From an uncultured Dehalococcoidia bacterium (GTDB lineage: Bacteria; Chloroflexota; Dehalococcoidia; Dehalococcoidales; UBA1222), in contig CAIMVG010000010.1 in NCBI GenBank assembly GCA_903844845.1, positions 1 to 64,000 on the forward strand: a stretch of DNA of 64,000 bases, in the 5' to 3' direction. Positions 45,617-55,878 of this stretch are shown here, piece after piece. The notes beneath the pieces are model-generated. The model was given only the letters and a program-made list of their open reading frames with translations. It did not search any database and was not told the origin of the DNA. Numbering within the stretch: position 1 is the first letter of the stretch; the number at the start of each line of letters is the position of its first letter. The translations under genes were made by a program, and so were the position numbers.

Positions 45617-46810
45617 ATGACTAACATTCGGCACAACTACAAACTCTGGACGGGGCTGGCGGTCCTGGCCGTATCGGCATGGATCTATTACGCCCTCAAC
45701 GCCGAAACCCCGCGCCTGGCGCTTTTTTGGGTATTCGGCCTGGCCTTCGGCTTCGTATTACAACGCAGCAGGTTCTGTTTCGTTTCGGCGATCAGCAACT
45801 ACTTTCTTTTCAGAGACCGCAGGCTGCTTGTCGGCATACTTACGGGACTATTCATTTCGACCATCGGCTTCGCAGTCATAATGCACAACCAGGTACCGGA
45901 CCCTTCTACCGGCATCCCGGCCACAGCATTTGTCGCTCCATTCGGCTGGCACCTCGTAGTTGCCGGTCTAATTTTCGGTCTCGGGATGATGCTGGCCGGG
46001 GGATGCGTGCTCGGGACCCTGTACAGGATCGGCGAAGGTGCTGTGGCGTCTCTGACAGCCTTGCTGGGCATCATCACGGGCATGGGCATACTGCAACACA
46101 ACTGGCCGTGGTGGTGGAACAATTATATCTCCCGGCTTCCCAATGTGTGGCTGCCTGCCCATATCGGCTGGATAGCCGCGGTGGGCTTGACGCTCGTGTC
46201 CATCCTGCTGCTTTTACGACTGGTTACGTTCGGAGCGGCAATCCGCCCGGTCCCCCAACCGGGAAAAACAATCATCAATAAACCCACCGGAAGCAGGCTC
46301 AAATCATTATCCAGCAGCGTTTTCATCCAGGGATGGCCGCTCGCGGCCGGGGGGATAATCCTGGGATTGGGAAACATCCTGCTCTATCAGACAGCCCAAA
46401 GACCATGGGGCATCACCGGCGAGGTGATGCGGTGGACCCAGAACGTCTTGCAGGCCATCCGTCTTCCAGCCCCGCCGATTGGAAACGTACCGGGCACATG
46501 AGTTAGTTCATCTACGCCGGGTCAGTTGACCTGGGGGTTGATGTTAACCGGAGGAATCATCATCGGGTCCCTCATGGCTGCAATGATTTCAGGGGATTTC
46601 GACATCCGCCGGCCACGGCAAAAAGCCGTATATATCCGCGTCGTTATAGGGGGACTGCTCATGGGCTACGGAGCCGGGCTGGCCTCGGGCTGCACTATAG
46701 GGGGATTCTTTTCAGCCGTACCCTCGCTCGGGCTGAACGGGCTGGTTTTTGGGGCTTCAATCTTTGCAGGCGCCCTGGCGGGTTTACAGCTGCTTAAAAA
46801 AATTGCATGA
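45617..46810 (+). CDS. YeeE/YedE-family sulfur (or selenium) transporter with in-frame UGA
   Basis: 397 residues if TGA 46499-46501 is read through (residue 295). The frame runs unbroken on both sides: QRSRFCFVSAI, LAGGCVLGTLYRIGEG and GITGEVMRW before it, WGLMLTGGIIIGS and LASGCTIGGFF after it. The three Cys of thiosulfate transporter YeeE are kept as Cys, so the UGA is at a new position, in a loop (PGT-U-VSSS). A seven-bp hairpin with an AGUU loop lies 22 bases after the UGA. Readthrough restores the usual family length. Alternatives are a nonsense mutation or two separate polypeptides; the second part has no strong ribosome site. Confidence 0.75.
46517..46534 (+). promoter_or_regulatory. 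Candidate bacterial SECIS hairpin (YeeE/YedE gene)
   Basis: CCGGGUC (46517-46523) pairs with GACCUGG (46528-46534), one G.U, around the loop AGUU. The loop begins 23 bases after UGA 46499-46501. The loop and spacing match the hairpin in the peroxiredoxin-like gene. Confidence 0.6.
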
Positions 46811-46886
46811 TGTTTGGATATACGAGTATTTAACAGGAATAGATGCTATTATCTTATCCATCGAAAACGTTATGCCGGAGGGAAAT

Positions 46887-47369
46887 ATGAAACGGTTAGC
46901 GATCATTTTTGCGGGTGCGTCCGCGCTATTGATTTTAACGGTAACGGCCGCCTGCGGAGGAACTTCAGCCACAACGACCCCGTCTGTTACGGCGTCATCG
47001 ACTGCGATGCCGGGTACACCAGTGAGCGTGACAGGCGGAGGCACATACTGGATGATAACACCAGCCGAGCTTTATTCATTCAAAACAAAGGACTTTTTCC
47101 TGGCCGACACGGACACCGCCTATGTCGGTGAAATCGGAGGCACGGACGTATTCCTGAACCCCGACACTATCAGCCAGAACCTGGATAAATTCCCAGCAGA
47201 CAAAAACACCAAAATCGTGGTTTACTGCGTGGCCGGGATGAAAAGCAAGGTTGTCGCGGCAACGCTGGTGCAGGCAGGATACACCCGGGTCATGGAACTG
47301 GATGGCGGCCTCATGGCCTGGGGGAACCAGGGCTACATGATTGTGCAAAAAACCCGAACGATGACTTAA
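46887..47369 (+). CDS. Rhodanese-domain lipoprotein
   Basis: 160 residues from ATG 46887 (GGAGGG upstream). A lipoprotein signal peptide ends with a lipobox at C23 (VTAAC), followed by a Ser/Thr-rich linker and a rhodanese domain (about 55-155) with the active-site loop Y-C114-VAGMKS and LDGGLMAWGNQGY. It would carry persulfide sulfur outside the membrane. It lies 76 bases after the YeeE/YedE transporter, so it may supply or process the transported sulfur compound. A strong terminator follows. Confidence 0.9.
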   Translation: MKRLAIIFAGASALLILTVTAACGGTSATTTPSVTASSTAMPGTPVSVTGGGTYWMITPAELYSFKTKDFFLADTDTAYVGEIGGTDVFLNPDTISQNLDKFPADKNTKIVVYCVAGMKSKVVAATLVQAGYTRVMELDGGLMAWGNQGYMIVQKTRTMT

Positions 47370-47394
47370 ACGGCATCAAATACCAAAGGCAATG

Positions 47395-47429
47395 AATCGG
47401 AGCCCCTCAAAGGGGCTCCGATTTTTTTA
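47395..47429 (+). terminator. Rho-independent terminator after the rhodanese gene
   Basis: A 13-bp perfect stem (47395-47407 with 47411-47423), a CAA loop and a T tract follow the stop by about 25 bases. Confidence 0.92.
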
Positions 47430-47532
47430 TCTCCCACTCCCAACCCATCTCGTCATGAATCTTGATAATTCCTTGATATCCCCGCGCATTGTCTTGAGCC
47501 CTTTTTGACCCCTGCCGGCTTAGAATCCACTT

Positions 47533-47622
47533 ATGAACGATCCGGGCTTTATTGTTCTAATGCTGGTATTTTTTCTGCTCACCATCGCATTCATCTCGTT
47601 ATGCGAAAAGCTCATGGGGTAA
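47533..47622 (+). CDS. Single-helix peptide upstream of kdpF
   Basis: 29 residues, MNDPGFIVLMLVFFLLTIAF then a short polar end (LCEKLMG). It ends two bases before the kdpF start. Comparable short membrane peptides precede kdpF in several phyla, as far as I recall. It probably belongs to the Kdp operon, but no role is known. Confidence 0.6.
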   Translation: MNDPGFIVLMLVFFLLTIAFISLCEKLMG

Positions 47623-47624
47623 CT

Positions 47625-47717
47625 ATGGACCCTGTATACATCATTTGCGGATTGCTTGCGCTGTTATTGCTGATATACCTGGTCCTGGCACTGCTTAAAC
47701 CGGAGTGGTTCAGATGA
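47625..47717 (+). CDS. kdpF: Potassium-transporting ATPase small subunit KdpF
   Basis: 30 residues: one membrane helix (GLLALLLLIYLVLALLKPEWF), the standard KdpF pattern with the PE/W end. The stop overlaps the kdpA ATG (ATGA). KdpF stabilises the KdpABC complex. Confidence 0.88.
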   Translation: MDPVYIICGLLALLLLIYLVLALLKPEWFR

Positions 47718-49453
47718 ACCCTGGCGACTACCTGCAAATCATCATTTATATCGGTGCGCTGCTCCTCCTGGTGAAACCGCTGGGATCATATATGGCAAAA
47801 GTATTCCAGGGCGAACGCAATGTTCTCAGCAGGGCGATCGGGCCCTTAGAACGTTTCGTTTACAGAATATCAGGCATAAGGTCCGACGAGGAAATGTCCT
47901 GGAAAACGTATGCCATGGCGATGATGCTTTTCACACTTGCCGGGCTGGTCTCGCTCTATGCGATAGAACGACTTCAGGCGATACTACCGCTTAACCCCCA
48001 AAACCTGGGGGCTGTCAATCCCGACCTCGCTTTCAACACTTCTACCAGCTTCAATACCAATACCAACTGGCAAAGCTATGGAGGGGAAACCACCATGAGC
48101 TACCTGACACAGATGGCAGGGCTTATGGTCCACCAGTTTCTTTCCGCGGCCGTAGGCATCGCTGTCCTGCTGGCCCTCATACGGGGATTCGCCAGGCATT
48201 CGGTCAAAACAATAGGAAACTTCTGGGTTGACGCCACGCGCGCCGTTTTATATGTGCTCATCCCCCTTTCACTCATACTGGCCATATTGCTGGTCTCCCA
48301 GGGCGTGGTACAAACATTCAGCGGACCAAAGACGGCGGACCTGCTGCAATCGACTCTGGATGCCAACGGACAGGTAGTTACCCGGCAGACTATAGCAACC
48401 GGGCCGGCGGCCGCCATGGTCGCTATCAAACAGCTCGGCACCAACGGCGGGGGGTTCTTCAACGTCAACTCGGCCCACCCTTTCGAGAACCCCACACCAT
48501 TCTCGAACTTCCTGGAAATGCTGGCCATCCTGGTCATCCCGGCGGCGCTTTGCTACACATTCGGCAAAATGGCGGGCGATACACGGCAGGGCTGGCTGAT
48601 ACTAGGTGTAATGACCGTAATTTTCGTCGCCATGGTTTCAGTCTGCATATGGTCCGAGCAAAGCGGCAACCCTGCCCTCGCGAAGTTAGGAGTCGACCAG
48701 ACAGCCTCGTCAATACAATCGGGCGGCAACATGGAAGGGAAAGAGGTGCGTTTCGGGTCAGTAAACTCCGCCCTGTGGGCAGTGGCAACTACTTCAGCCT
48801 CCAACGGTTCGGTCAACTCAATGCACGATTCCTTCACCACGATCGGCGGACTGATACCCATGTGGATGATGCAACTGGGAGAAGTGGTGTACGGGGGTGC
48901 CGGATCCGGCCTGTACGGCATGCTGGCTTTCGTAATCATCGCCGTCTTCATCGCCGGATTGATGATAGGCCGGACACCCGAATACCTTGGTAAAAAAATC
49001 GAAGCCTTCGAGATGAAAATGGCATCGCTCATGGTGCTTATCCCGGTTCTTCTGGTACTTTTCGGCACTGCCCTCGCTGTGACCCTGACCGCCGGAAAGA
49101 CTGCGGTGTTCAATCCCGGGCCCCACGGTTTCAGCGAAGTGCTGTATGCCTTTTCGTCGACAGGCAACAATAACGGGAGCGCTTTTGCCGGTCTCGGAAC
49201 GAATACCTTCTTTTACAATATCGCCCTTGCGACTGCGATGTTATTCGCCCGCTACTGGCTTGCCGTCCCTGCCCTGGCCATCGCCGGTTCGCTGGCACAA
49301 AAGAAAAGCGTTCCGGTTTCTTCCGGGACGCTGCCAACCCATACACCCCTGTTCGGCGGATGGCTCATCGGAGTAATAGCCATAGTGGGAGCGCTCAGTT
49401 TCTTCCCGGCCCTGTCTCTGGGGCCCATAGCAGAACGCCTGATGATGAGATAA
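47714..49453 (+). CDS. kdpA: Potassium-transporting ATPase channel-like subunit KdpA
   Basis: 579 residues from ATG 47714, chosen for the ATGA overlap with kdpF over the GTG nine bases earlier. About ten membrane helices; the selectivity-filter region [19 protein letters not shown] and the earlier [10 protein letters not shown] are diagnostic. KdpA takes up potassium with high affinity and passes it to KdpB. The length is usual. Operon order kdpF-A-B-C-(small gene)-D-E. Confidence 0.97.
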   Translation: MNPGDYLQIIIYIGALLLLVKPLGSYMAKVFQGERNVLSRAIGPLERFVYRISGIRSDEEMSWKTYAMAMMLFTLAGLVSLYAIERLQAILPLNPQNLGAVNPDLAFNTSTSFNTNTNWQSYGGETTMSYLTQMAGLMVHQFLSAAVGIAVLLALIRGFARHSVKTIGNFWVDATRAVLYVLIPLSLILAILLVSQGVVQTFSGPKTADLLQSTLDANGQVVTRQTIATGPAAAMVAIKQLGTNGGGFFNVNSAHPFENPTPFSNFLEMLAILVIPAALCYTFGKMAGDTRQGWLILGVMTVIFVAMVSVCIWSEQSGNPALAKLGVDQTASSIQSGGNMEGKEVRFGSVNSALWAVATTSASNGSVNSMHDSFTTIGGLIPMWMMQLGEVVYGGAGSGLYGMLAFVIIAVFIAGLMIGRTPEYLGKKIEAFEMKMASLMVLIPVLLVLFGTALAVTLTAGKTAVFNPGPHGFSEVLYAFSSTGNNNGSAFAGLGTNTFFYNIALATAMLFARYWLAVPALAIAGSLAQKKSVPVSSGTLPTHTPLFGGWLIGVIAIVGALSFFPALSLGPIAERLMMR

Positions 49454-49455
49454 CC

Positions 49456-51582
49456 ATGGCAACGACTATAGATAATACCCGGGAATGTGCCTTGAATCCA
49501 AGCCCTCAAGATAAAAAAGCCAAAACCAACAGCAGGGGATGGGCCATCTACCGGCAAGCGCTCGCCGACGCTTTCGTTAAGCTGAACCCGCGCTGGATGC
49601 TGAGAAATCCGGTGATGTTCGTAACAGAGGTTGGAAGCACGCTCACCACCGGACTGTGGATCCAGGCGCTTTCAGGGCATGGAGAAGCCAAAACCTCCTT
49701 TATCGGAGGCATCGCTTTATGGCTCTGGCTCTGCGTACTTTTCGCCAATTTCTCCGAAGCCCTCGCAGAAGGCAGGGGCAAGGCCCAGGCCGCGGCGCTT
49801 CGCCGAACCAGGCAGGACACAAAAGCTAAAAAACTCTCCGAACCGAAATACGGAACGCCTTTTGAGCTCATTCCCTCGGGAGAACTCCTGGAAGGAGATT
49901 TCTTCCTGGTGGAATGCGGAGACACCATCCCCAGCGACGGCGAAACGGTCGAAGGCGTCGCCTCCGTGGACGAGAGCGCAGTCACCGGCGAGAGCGCCCC
50001 GGTGATTCGGGAATCAGGGGGGGACCGCAGCGCGGTTACAGGCGGCACAAGGCTGCTATCGGACTGGCTGGTAATTCGCGTCACCGCCGCCCCGGGGCAC
50101 GGGTTCCTAGAGCGTATGATAGCGCTTGTCGAGGGCGCGAAGCGCCAGAAAACACCGAACGAGATAGCTTTGAACATCCTGCTGGCAGCTTTCACCATCG
50201 TATTCCTGACCGTGTGCGTCACCCTGCTGCCTTACTCGATTTACAGTGTAAACGCATCACACCAGGGCTCACCAATCACGGTCACGGTCCTGATAGCTTT
50301 GCTGGTTTGCCTTATCCCGACGACCATCGGAGGACTATTGCCTGCCATCGGGATCGCCGGGATGGACCGTCTAATAAGGCGTAACGTCATAGCCCTGTCG
50401 GGCAGAGCCGTCGAGGCCGCCGGAGACGTCGACGTTTTGCTTCTGGATAAAACAGGAACGATCACGCTCGGCAACCGCCAGGCTGTGAATTTCATACCCG
50501 TCGGAGGTGCCAGCGAGCAGGAACTGGCCCTGGCGGCACAGATGTCCTCCCTAGCCGACGAAACCCCCGAGGGGCGCAGTATCGTGGTCCTGGCCAAGGA
50601 AAAGTTCGGGCTCAGAGGAGAAAGCGAAAACGTTGCGAACAAGGACCTGCGTTTTATCCCATTCTCCGCACAAACACGCATGAGCGGAGTGGACACCCCA
50701 TCTGTCAGCATACGCAAAGGCGCCTCAGACTCGATAATAGAATATGTACAAGAGCGTAGAAAGAATATACCAGACGATTTAAATAGCGCAGTCGACGCCA
50801 TTGCCCGCAGCGGGGGCACACCGCTTGTAGTTGTCCGTGACGGAGATATATTAGGAGTAATCCATCTAAAAGACATAGTGAAAGGCGGAATAAAGGAACG
50901 TTTTTCACAGATGCGCAAGATGGGCATCAAAACGATCATGATAACCGGAGACAACCCGCTGACTGCCACCGCCATCGCAGCCGAAGCAGGGGTCGACGAT
51001 TTCCTGGCACAGGCAACGCCTGAAACCAAACTCAAGCTCATCAGGGATTATCAAACCGGAGGCAGGCTGGTGGGCATGACCGGGGACGGGACCAACGATG
51101 CTCCTGCGCTGGCACAGGCAGACGTAGCGGTCGCCATGCACACGGGGACCCAACCCGCCCGCGAAGCCGCCAACATGATCGACCTCGACAGCAATCCCAC
51201 CAAGCTCATCGAAATCGTCGAAATCGGCAAGCAATTACTCATGACGCGCGGAGCGCTGACAACCTTCAGCATAGCCAACGACGTCTCCAAATATTTCGCC
51301 ATCATCCCCGCGGCCTTCGCCACCACGTACCCCGCGCTCGACGCTTTAAATATCATGCACCTGGCGACCCCGCAAAGCGCGGTGTTATCGGCAGTGATCT
51401 TCAACGCCTTGATCATCATGGCGCTGGTGCCGCTGGCGCTCAGGGGAGTAGCTTACAAACCGATGGGCGCGGATAAACTATTCCGCAATAACCTCCTCGT
51501 ATACGGCCTGGGCGGACTCGCCGCGCCATTCATAGGAATCAAGGCCATAGATATGCTGCTGGTTGCCTTGCACCTGGTATGA
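49456..51582 (+). CDS. kdpB: Potassium-transporting P-type ATPase subunit KdpB
   Basis: 708 residues from ATG 49456, two bases after kdpA; a longer upstream frame overlaps kdpA and is not used. The actuator motif AVTGES, phosphorylation motif [13 protein letters not shown] and hinge [13 protein letters not shown] are present, all active. It hydrolyses ATP to drive potassium through KdpA. About seven membrane helices. Length as expected. Confidence 0.97.
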   Translation: MATTIDNTRECALNPSPQDKKAKTNSRGWAIYRQALADAFVKLNPRWMLRNPVMFVTEVGSTLTTGLWIQALSGHGEAKTSFIGGIALWLWLCVLFANFSEALAEGRGKAQAAALRRTRQDTKAKKLSEPKYGTPFELIPSGELLEGDFFLVECGDTIPSDGETVEGVASVDESAVTGESAPVIRESGGDRSAVTGGTRLLSDWLVIRVTAAPGHGFLERMIALVEGAKRQKTPNEIALNILLAAFTIVFLTVCVTLLPYSIYSVNASHQGSPITVTVLIALLVCLIPTTIGGLLPAIGIAGMDRLIRRNVIALSGRAVEAAGDVDVLLLDKTGTITLGNRQAVNFIPVGGASEQELALAAQMSSLADETPEGRSIVVLAKEKFGLRGESENVANKDLRFIPFSAQTRMSGVDTPSVSIRKGASDSIIEYVQERRKNIPDDLNSAVDAIARSGGTPLVVVRDGDILGVIHLKDIVKGGIKERFSQMRKMGIKTIMITGDNPLTATAIAAEAGVDDFLAQATPETKLKLIRDYQTGGRLVGMTGDGTNDAPALAQADVAVAMHTGTQPAREAANMIDLDSNPTKLIEIVEIGKQLLMTRGALTTFSIANDVSKYFAIIPAAFATTYPALDALNIMHLATPQSAVLSAVIFNALIIMALVPLALRGVAYKPMGADKLFRNNLLVYGLGGLAAPFIGIKAIDMLLVALHLV

Positions 51583-51598
51583 GGGGGCTTGAGGATAA

Positions 51599-52171
51599 AT
51601 GTTACGTCAACTAAAAACAGCGGTTTTGTTCTTGCTCGTGTTCACCGTGATAACGGGTGTCATATATCCCCTTATCGTGACAGGCGCCGCCCAGGCGTTT
51701 TTTCATTCCCAGGCCAATGGGAGCCTGATTGAAGCAAACGGAACCATTCAAGGCTCGGCACTCATCGGACAGCCTTTCAGCGACCCGCGCTATTTCTGGG
51801 GACGCCTTTCTTCCACCCCTGATTATCCTTTCAACGCCTCGGCATCGCAAGGCTCGAATTACGGGCCTTCCGACCCTGCACTTCTGGCTGCCGTTCAGGC
51901 GCGCATGGACGCTCTTAAAGCTGCAGACCCCGCGAATACCCTGCCGGTCCCGGTCGACCTGGTGACAGCTTCAGGCAGCGGCCTCGACCCGAATATCAGC
52001 GTTGCCGCGGCCGAATACCAGGTCGCACGCGTGGCCCGCGAGCGTTCATTGAGCGTCGATAGCGTCACCAACCTGGTAAAAAAATATACGTCGGGGCGCC
52101 AGTTCCTTATCTTCGGTGAACCGCGGGTAAATGTTCTTGAATTGAACCTGGCGCTCGACAAGTTGGAGTAG
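51599..52171 (+). CDS. kdpC: Potassium-transporting ATPase subunit KdpC
   Basis: 190 residues: one N-terminal membrane helix (VLFLLVFTVITGVIYPLIV) and the conserved ALIGQPFSDPRYFWGRLS, then YGPSDPALL and a C-terminal helix. KdpC assists ATP binding of the complex. AGGATAA precedes the ATG. Confidence 0.96.
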   Translation: MLRQLKTAVLFLLVFTVITGVIYPLIVTGAAQAFFHSQANGSLIEANGTIQGSALIGQPFSDPRYFWGRLSSTPDYPFNASASQGSNYGPSDPALLAAVQARMDALKAADPANTLPVPVDLVTASGSGLDPNISVAAAEYQVARVARERSLSVDSVTNLVKKYTSGRQFLIFGEPRVNVLELNLALDKLE

Positions 52172-52202
52172 AGCCCCAGGCGGAAACGACAGGGAGGAAC
52201 AA

Positions 52203-52427
52203 ATGAACACAGGCCGCATAATCGCGTTGAAATGCACACTCGTGGTCTTGAGCCTGGCATTTCTTTCCGTTGGCACTCTGGCAGGGCTGATGCATGAATG
52301 GCACCGCGCCGTCTTTGTGTCTCTTGCCGGGCTCGATAATTCCTTCGACGCCACACTCGTGCTGCTGCTCCTCGGGATAGCTTGCTGGATACTGGCTGGG
52401 CTGCTGTTAAACGATGACCCGGCCTGA
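52203..52427 (+). CDS. Two-helix membrane protein between kdpC and kdpD
   Basis: 74 residues with two hydrophobic helices (ALKCTLVVLSLAFLSVGTLAG; LVLLLLGIACWILAGLLL). AGGGAGGAA precedes the ATG. It is not a standard Kdp component and I do not recognise a family. Placement between kdpC and kdpD suggests co-expression with the transporter. Confidence 0.7.
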   Translation: MNTGRIIALKCTLVVLSLAFLSVGTLAGLMHEWHRAVFVSLAGLDNSFDATLVLLLLGIACWILAGLLLNDDPA

Positions 52428-52504
52428 AAATATTTCGCAGAGGCCCGCCCCTTTGTGGACTAAGCCCCACACCGAGTATAGAATGATGGCAGGAAGAACA
52501 GGCT

Positions 52505-55192
52505 ATGCCAGCTAACGAAAACAAGCCCGAGCGCGATGAAGTACTGGACCGTGTGAAGGCCGGGAAAGAAAAACCTCAGCGCGGAAAGCTGAAAATATTC
52601 CTCGGCTACTGCGCCGGGGTGGGCAAGACCTATGCCATGCTCGAAGCGGCCAGCGAGATAAAAAATGACGTTGACCTTGTGGCGGGATTTGTGGAAACCC
52701 ATGGCCGCAAGGAGACAGAGGCCCTTCTTGAAGGGCTTGTCATCATCCCGCGGCGGCAAGTAGAATATCGCGGCATCACCATCCCCGAGATGGACCTCGA
52801 CACAATCCTCGCACGGCATCCCGTGCTCGCTCTCGTCGATGAAATGGCCCACACGAACGCGGCCGGATCAAGGCATGTCAAGCGCTTCCAGGACATCCAG
52901 GAATTGCTGAACGCAGGGATAGACGTTTATACGACCCTGAATGTCCAGCATCTGGAAAGCCTCAGGGACCTCGTGGCCCAGATCACAACAGTCTGGATGC
53001 GGGAAACCGTCCCGGACAGCGTCATCGACGAAGCATCAGAAATAGAATTGGTAGACCTCCCTCCTGACGAGTTATTAAAACGACTAAAAGAAGGCAAGGT
53101 TTACCTTGCGGAACAGGCGGCCCTCGCCACGGACCAATTCTTCCGCAAAGGCAACCTCCTGGCGCTGCGCGAACTGGCGATGCGCATCGCCGCCGAGAGG
53201 ATCGACGAACAGGCCCGTGAATATAAAGACACACATGCTATACGCGAGCCGTGGCCGATAAAAGAACGCATCCTGGTTTGCGTGAGCCCAAGTTCTTCCG
53301 GTGCGCACTTCGTACGCGCGGCAAGGAGGTTGGCATCACAACTGGACGCGGAATGGCTGGCATTATATGTCGAGACCCCGGAGATCTCTCAGCTATCCCC
53401 GGACCAGCGACAGCAACTCAACGACACCATGAGGCTGGCAGTGCGCCTGGGAGCCAAGACAGCCACCATCCAGGGAACTTCGATCGCCAGAAGCGTCATT
53501 GAGTATGCAAGGCAAAACAATTGGACCAAAATCGTCATCGGCAAACCGCAAAAGCAGAACCGGTGGAGGCTCTTCGGGTTATCGGTAGCCAATCAGATCA
53601 TGCGCGGCGCCGATGACATCGACGTTTACGTCGTCAGCGGCACGGGAGAAAGCGCTGAGCGCCAGTTTGCGCCAGGTCTATACGTTTTAGGCAAATGGAG
53701 AGGCTATCTTGCCGGCCTGGTGCTCGTAGGAGTTTCCACCTTCCTCGGACATCTTCTCCGCAACGTTTTCGACCCGTCCAATATCATCATGATTTACTTA
53801 TTGTCCGTTGTCGGGGTGGCAACTTTCTGGGGACTTGGCCCTTCGATAATGACGGCACTGTTGAGTGTCGTAGCATTTGATTTTTTCCTGATCCCTCCCA
53901 CGCTGACATTCGCTGTGAGGGACACCCAATATCTTTTCACGTTTGCCGGATTATTGCTTGTCGGAGGGACACTCAGCTACCTATCCGCACGGGTACGCCG
54001 CCAGGCTGAAACCGCACAACAGCGCGAACACGAAATGGTCACGCTGTATTCCACCGCACGCACCCTGGCCCTGACAGGCGGGATGAAACAGATACTGGAC
54101 TCTATCACCGTAAACGCAAAGGAAATTTTCGAACGCGAAGCGGTCATATTCCTTCCCGGAAACAAAAAAAACGAGCCGCTCGTGCCCGCCTCGAACAACC
54201 CCAAGACCCAAATCGACGAAAACGATATCGCCGCGGCCACATGGTCTTACGAACATAAATCCCCTGCCGGATTCAGTACAGACACCCTTCCGAATGCCAG
54301 GGCCCGTTTCGTACCGATGGTTACTTCTGCTGGAACATTGGGAGTATTGGCCCTCTGGAACAAAGACAAGGAAACTCCTTTCACGCCGGAACAAGAACGG
54401 CTTCTTGAAGCATTCCCATCGCTGGCCGCCGTCGCCATAGAAAGAGCGAAACTCACAGAGGAATCCCGCAACGCACAGATTTTACAGGCATCGGAAAAAC
54501 TCCAGACGGCCCTGCTGAATTCCGTTTCCCACGACCTGCGGACCCCGCTGGTATCGGTGATCGGAGCATTGAGCAGCTTAAGAGAAAAAGGCGCGAACCT
54601 CAAAGGGCCCGAGAGCGAAGAACTTGTTAAAATGGCGCTTGAAGAAGCAGAGCGGCTTAACCACCTCATAGGCAATCTACTGGATGTCTCAAGGATCGAA
54701 GCCGGTGCCGTGATACTTGCAAAGCAGCCGGTAGACATCCAGGACATCGTAGGCGTCGCACTTGCCCAACTCGGGAAAAGGGCCGAAGGCAGGAAGATAG
54801 ACGTTTTTCTGCCGAAAAACCTTCATTACGTTTCGGCCGATTCCGGACTGATAGTACAGGTCCTTGTTAATCTCCTGGATAACGCCGTAAAATATTCTCC
54901 CGAAGGTTTCCCGATCGAAATCAGCGCCAGGGACATCGAACCATTCGTCGAGATAGAGGTAGCGGATTTCGGGACGGGAATACCAAAAAACGACCTGGAG
55001 CGTATCTTCGACAAATTCTACCGGGTACACCACCCTGATAACGTGGCAGGGTCAGGCCTGGGGCTATCAATCGCGAGGGGCATAGTAGAAGCTCACGGCG
55101 GCAGGATAACGGCGGCAAACCGCAGCGGGGGGGGAACAATAATCAAGTTCACGCTTCCCATGAGCCGAAACCCCGACAGGGGAGACACATGA
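52505..55192 (+). CDS. kdpD: Osmosensitive K+ sensor histidine kinase KdpD
   Basis: 895 residues. The N-terminal KdpD domain has Walker-A-like GYCAGVGKTYAML and VDEMAHTNAAGSRH (about 20-230). A USP-like domain (about 250-370), four closely spaced membrane helices (about 400-500), a GAF-like domain (about 520-650), HisKA with VSHDLRTPLVSVIGA and an HATPase (LLDNAVKYS, DFGTGI, GSGLGLSIA) follow. It senses potassium or ionic stress and phosphorylates KdpE. Its stop overlaps kdpE by four bases. Confidence 0.96.
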   Translation: MPANENKPERDEVLDRVKAGKEKPQRGKLKIFLGYCAGVGKTYAMLEAASEIKNDVDLVAGFVETHGRKETEALLEGLVIIPRRQVEYRGITIPEMDLDTILARHPVLALVDEMAHTNAAGSRHVKRFQDIQELLNAGIDVYTTLNVQHLESLRDLVAQITTVWMRETVPDSVIDEASEIELVDLPPDELLKRLKEGKVYLAEQAALATDQFFRKGNLLALRELAMRIAAERIDEQAREYKDTHAIREPWPIKERILVCVSPSSSGAHFVRAARRLASQLDAEWLALYVETPEISQLSPDQRQQLNDTMRLAVRLGAKTATIQGTSIARSVIEYARQNNWTKIVIGKPQKQNRWRLFGLSVANQIMRGADDIDVYVVSGTGESAERQFAPGLYVLGKWRGYLAGLVLVGVSTFLGHLLRNVFDPSNIIMIYLLSVVGVATFWGLGPSIMTALLSVVAFDFFLIPPTLTFAVRDTQYLFTFAGLLLVGGTLSYLSARVRRQAETAQQREHEMVTLYSTARTLALTGGMKQILDSITVNAKEIFEREAVIFLPGNKKNEPLVPASNNPKTQIDENDIAAATWSYEHKSPAGFSTDTLPNARARFVPMVTSAGTLGVLALWNKDKETPFTPEQERLLEAFPSLAAVAIERAKLTEESRNAQILQASEKLQTALLNSVSHDLRTPLVSVIGALSSLREKGANLKGPESEELVKMALEEAERLNHLIGNLLDVSRIEAGAVILAKQPVDIQDIVGVALAQLGKRAEGRKIDVFLPKNLHYVSADSGLIVQVLVNLLDNAVKYSPEGFPIEISARDIEPFVEIEVADFGTGIPKNDLERIFDKFYRVHHPDNVAGSGLGLSIARGIVEAHGGRITAANRSGGGTIIKFTLPMSRNPDRGDT

Positions 55193-55878
55193 CCGAAAAT
55201 GAAACACGGGTCCTGGTCGTAGACGACGAGCAGTCAATCCGGAGGTTTCTGCATCTGACGCTCTCTGCTCAAAACTACACCGTTTTTCAAGCGGCGACAG
55301 GACGGGAGGCCGTCGAGAGCGCCGCCCAGCATAAACCCGACGTGATAATCCTGGACCTGGGATTACCGGATATGGACGGCGTTGAAGTGACCAGGCTCCT
55401 GAGGCAATGGACACAGACCCCTATCATAGTGCTTTCAGTCCGGGGTTCCGAGACCGACAAGATCGCCGCACTGGACGCCGGGGCCGACGACTATCTTACC
55501 AAACCCTTCAGCACCGGAGAACTCCTGGCACGGCTCCGTGCTGCGGTAAGACGTGCAACCCGCGCTCCGGAAGAACCGGTTTTTGTTTCAGACGGGCTGG
55601 AAATAGACATCGCCCGGAGGACTGTCCAGCTTAACGGCAATGACGTTCAGTTGACCCCGACCGAATACAACCTCCTGAAATTGCTGGTCGTCAATGCGGG
55701 TAAAGTTGTGACACAGCGGCAACTCCTGAGGGAGGCCTGCGGGCCCGGGTACGAGCAGGATTTCCACATCCTGCATGTAAATATAAGCAACATGCGCCGA
55801 AAAATCGAACCAGACCCGACACGCCCCCAATTCGTCATCACGGAACCCGGGGTCGGATACCGCTTGAAACTGGGCTAA
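55189..55878 (+). CDS. kdpE: KDP operon response regulator KdpE
   Basis: 229 residues. The receiver has DDE (12-14), D56 (IILDLGLPDMDG) and Lys in LTKPFS; the C-terminal OmpR-type winged helix has LTPTEYNLLKLL and VNISNMRRKIEP. It activates the kdp promoter when phosphorylated. Four-base overlap with kdpD. Confidence 0.96.
   Translation: MTENETRVLVVDDEQSIRRFLHLTLSAQNYTVFQAATGREAVESAAQHKPDVIILDLGLPDMDGVEVTRLLRQWTQTPIIVLSVRGSETDKIAALDAGADDYLTKPFSTGELLARLRAAVRRATRAPEEPVFVSDGLEIDIARRTVQLNGNDVQLTPTEYNLLKLLVVNAGKVVTQRQLLREACGPGYEQDFHILHVNISNMRRKIEPDPTRPQFVITEPGVGYRLKLG

Noticed and set aside
46526-46810. C-terminal YeeE part as a separate 94-residue gene
   Set aside because: It is in frame with the upstream part across a single UGA, begins inside a conserved helix region and lacks a strong ribosome site; readthrough explains it better, though this remains possible.
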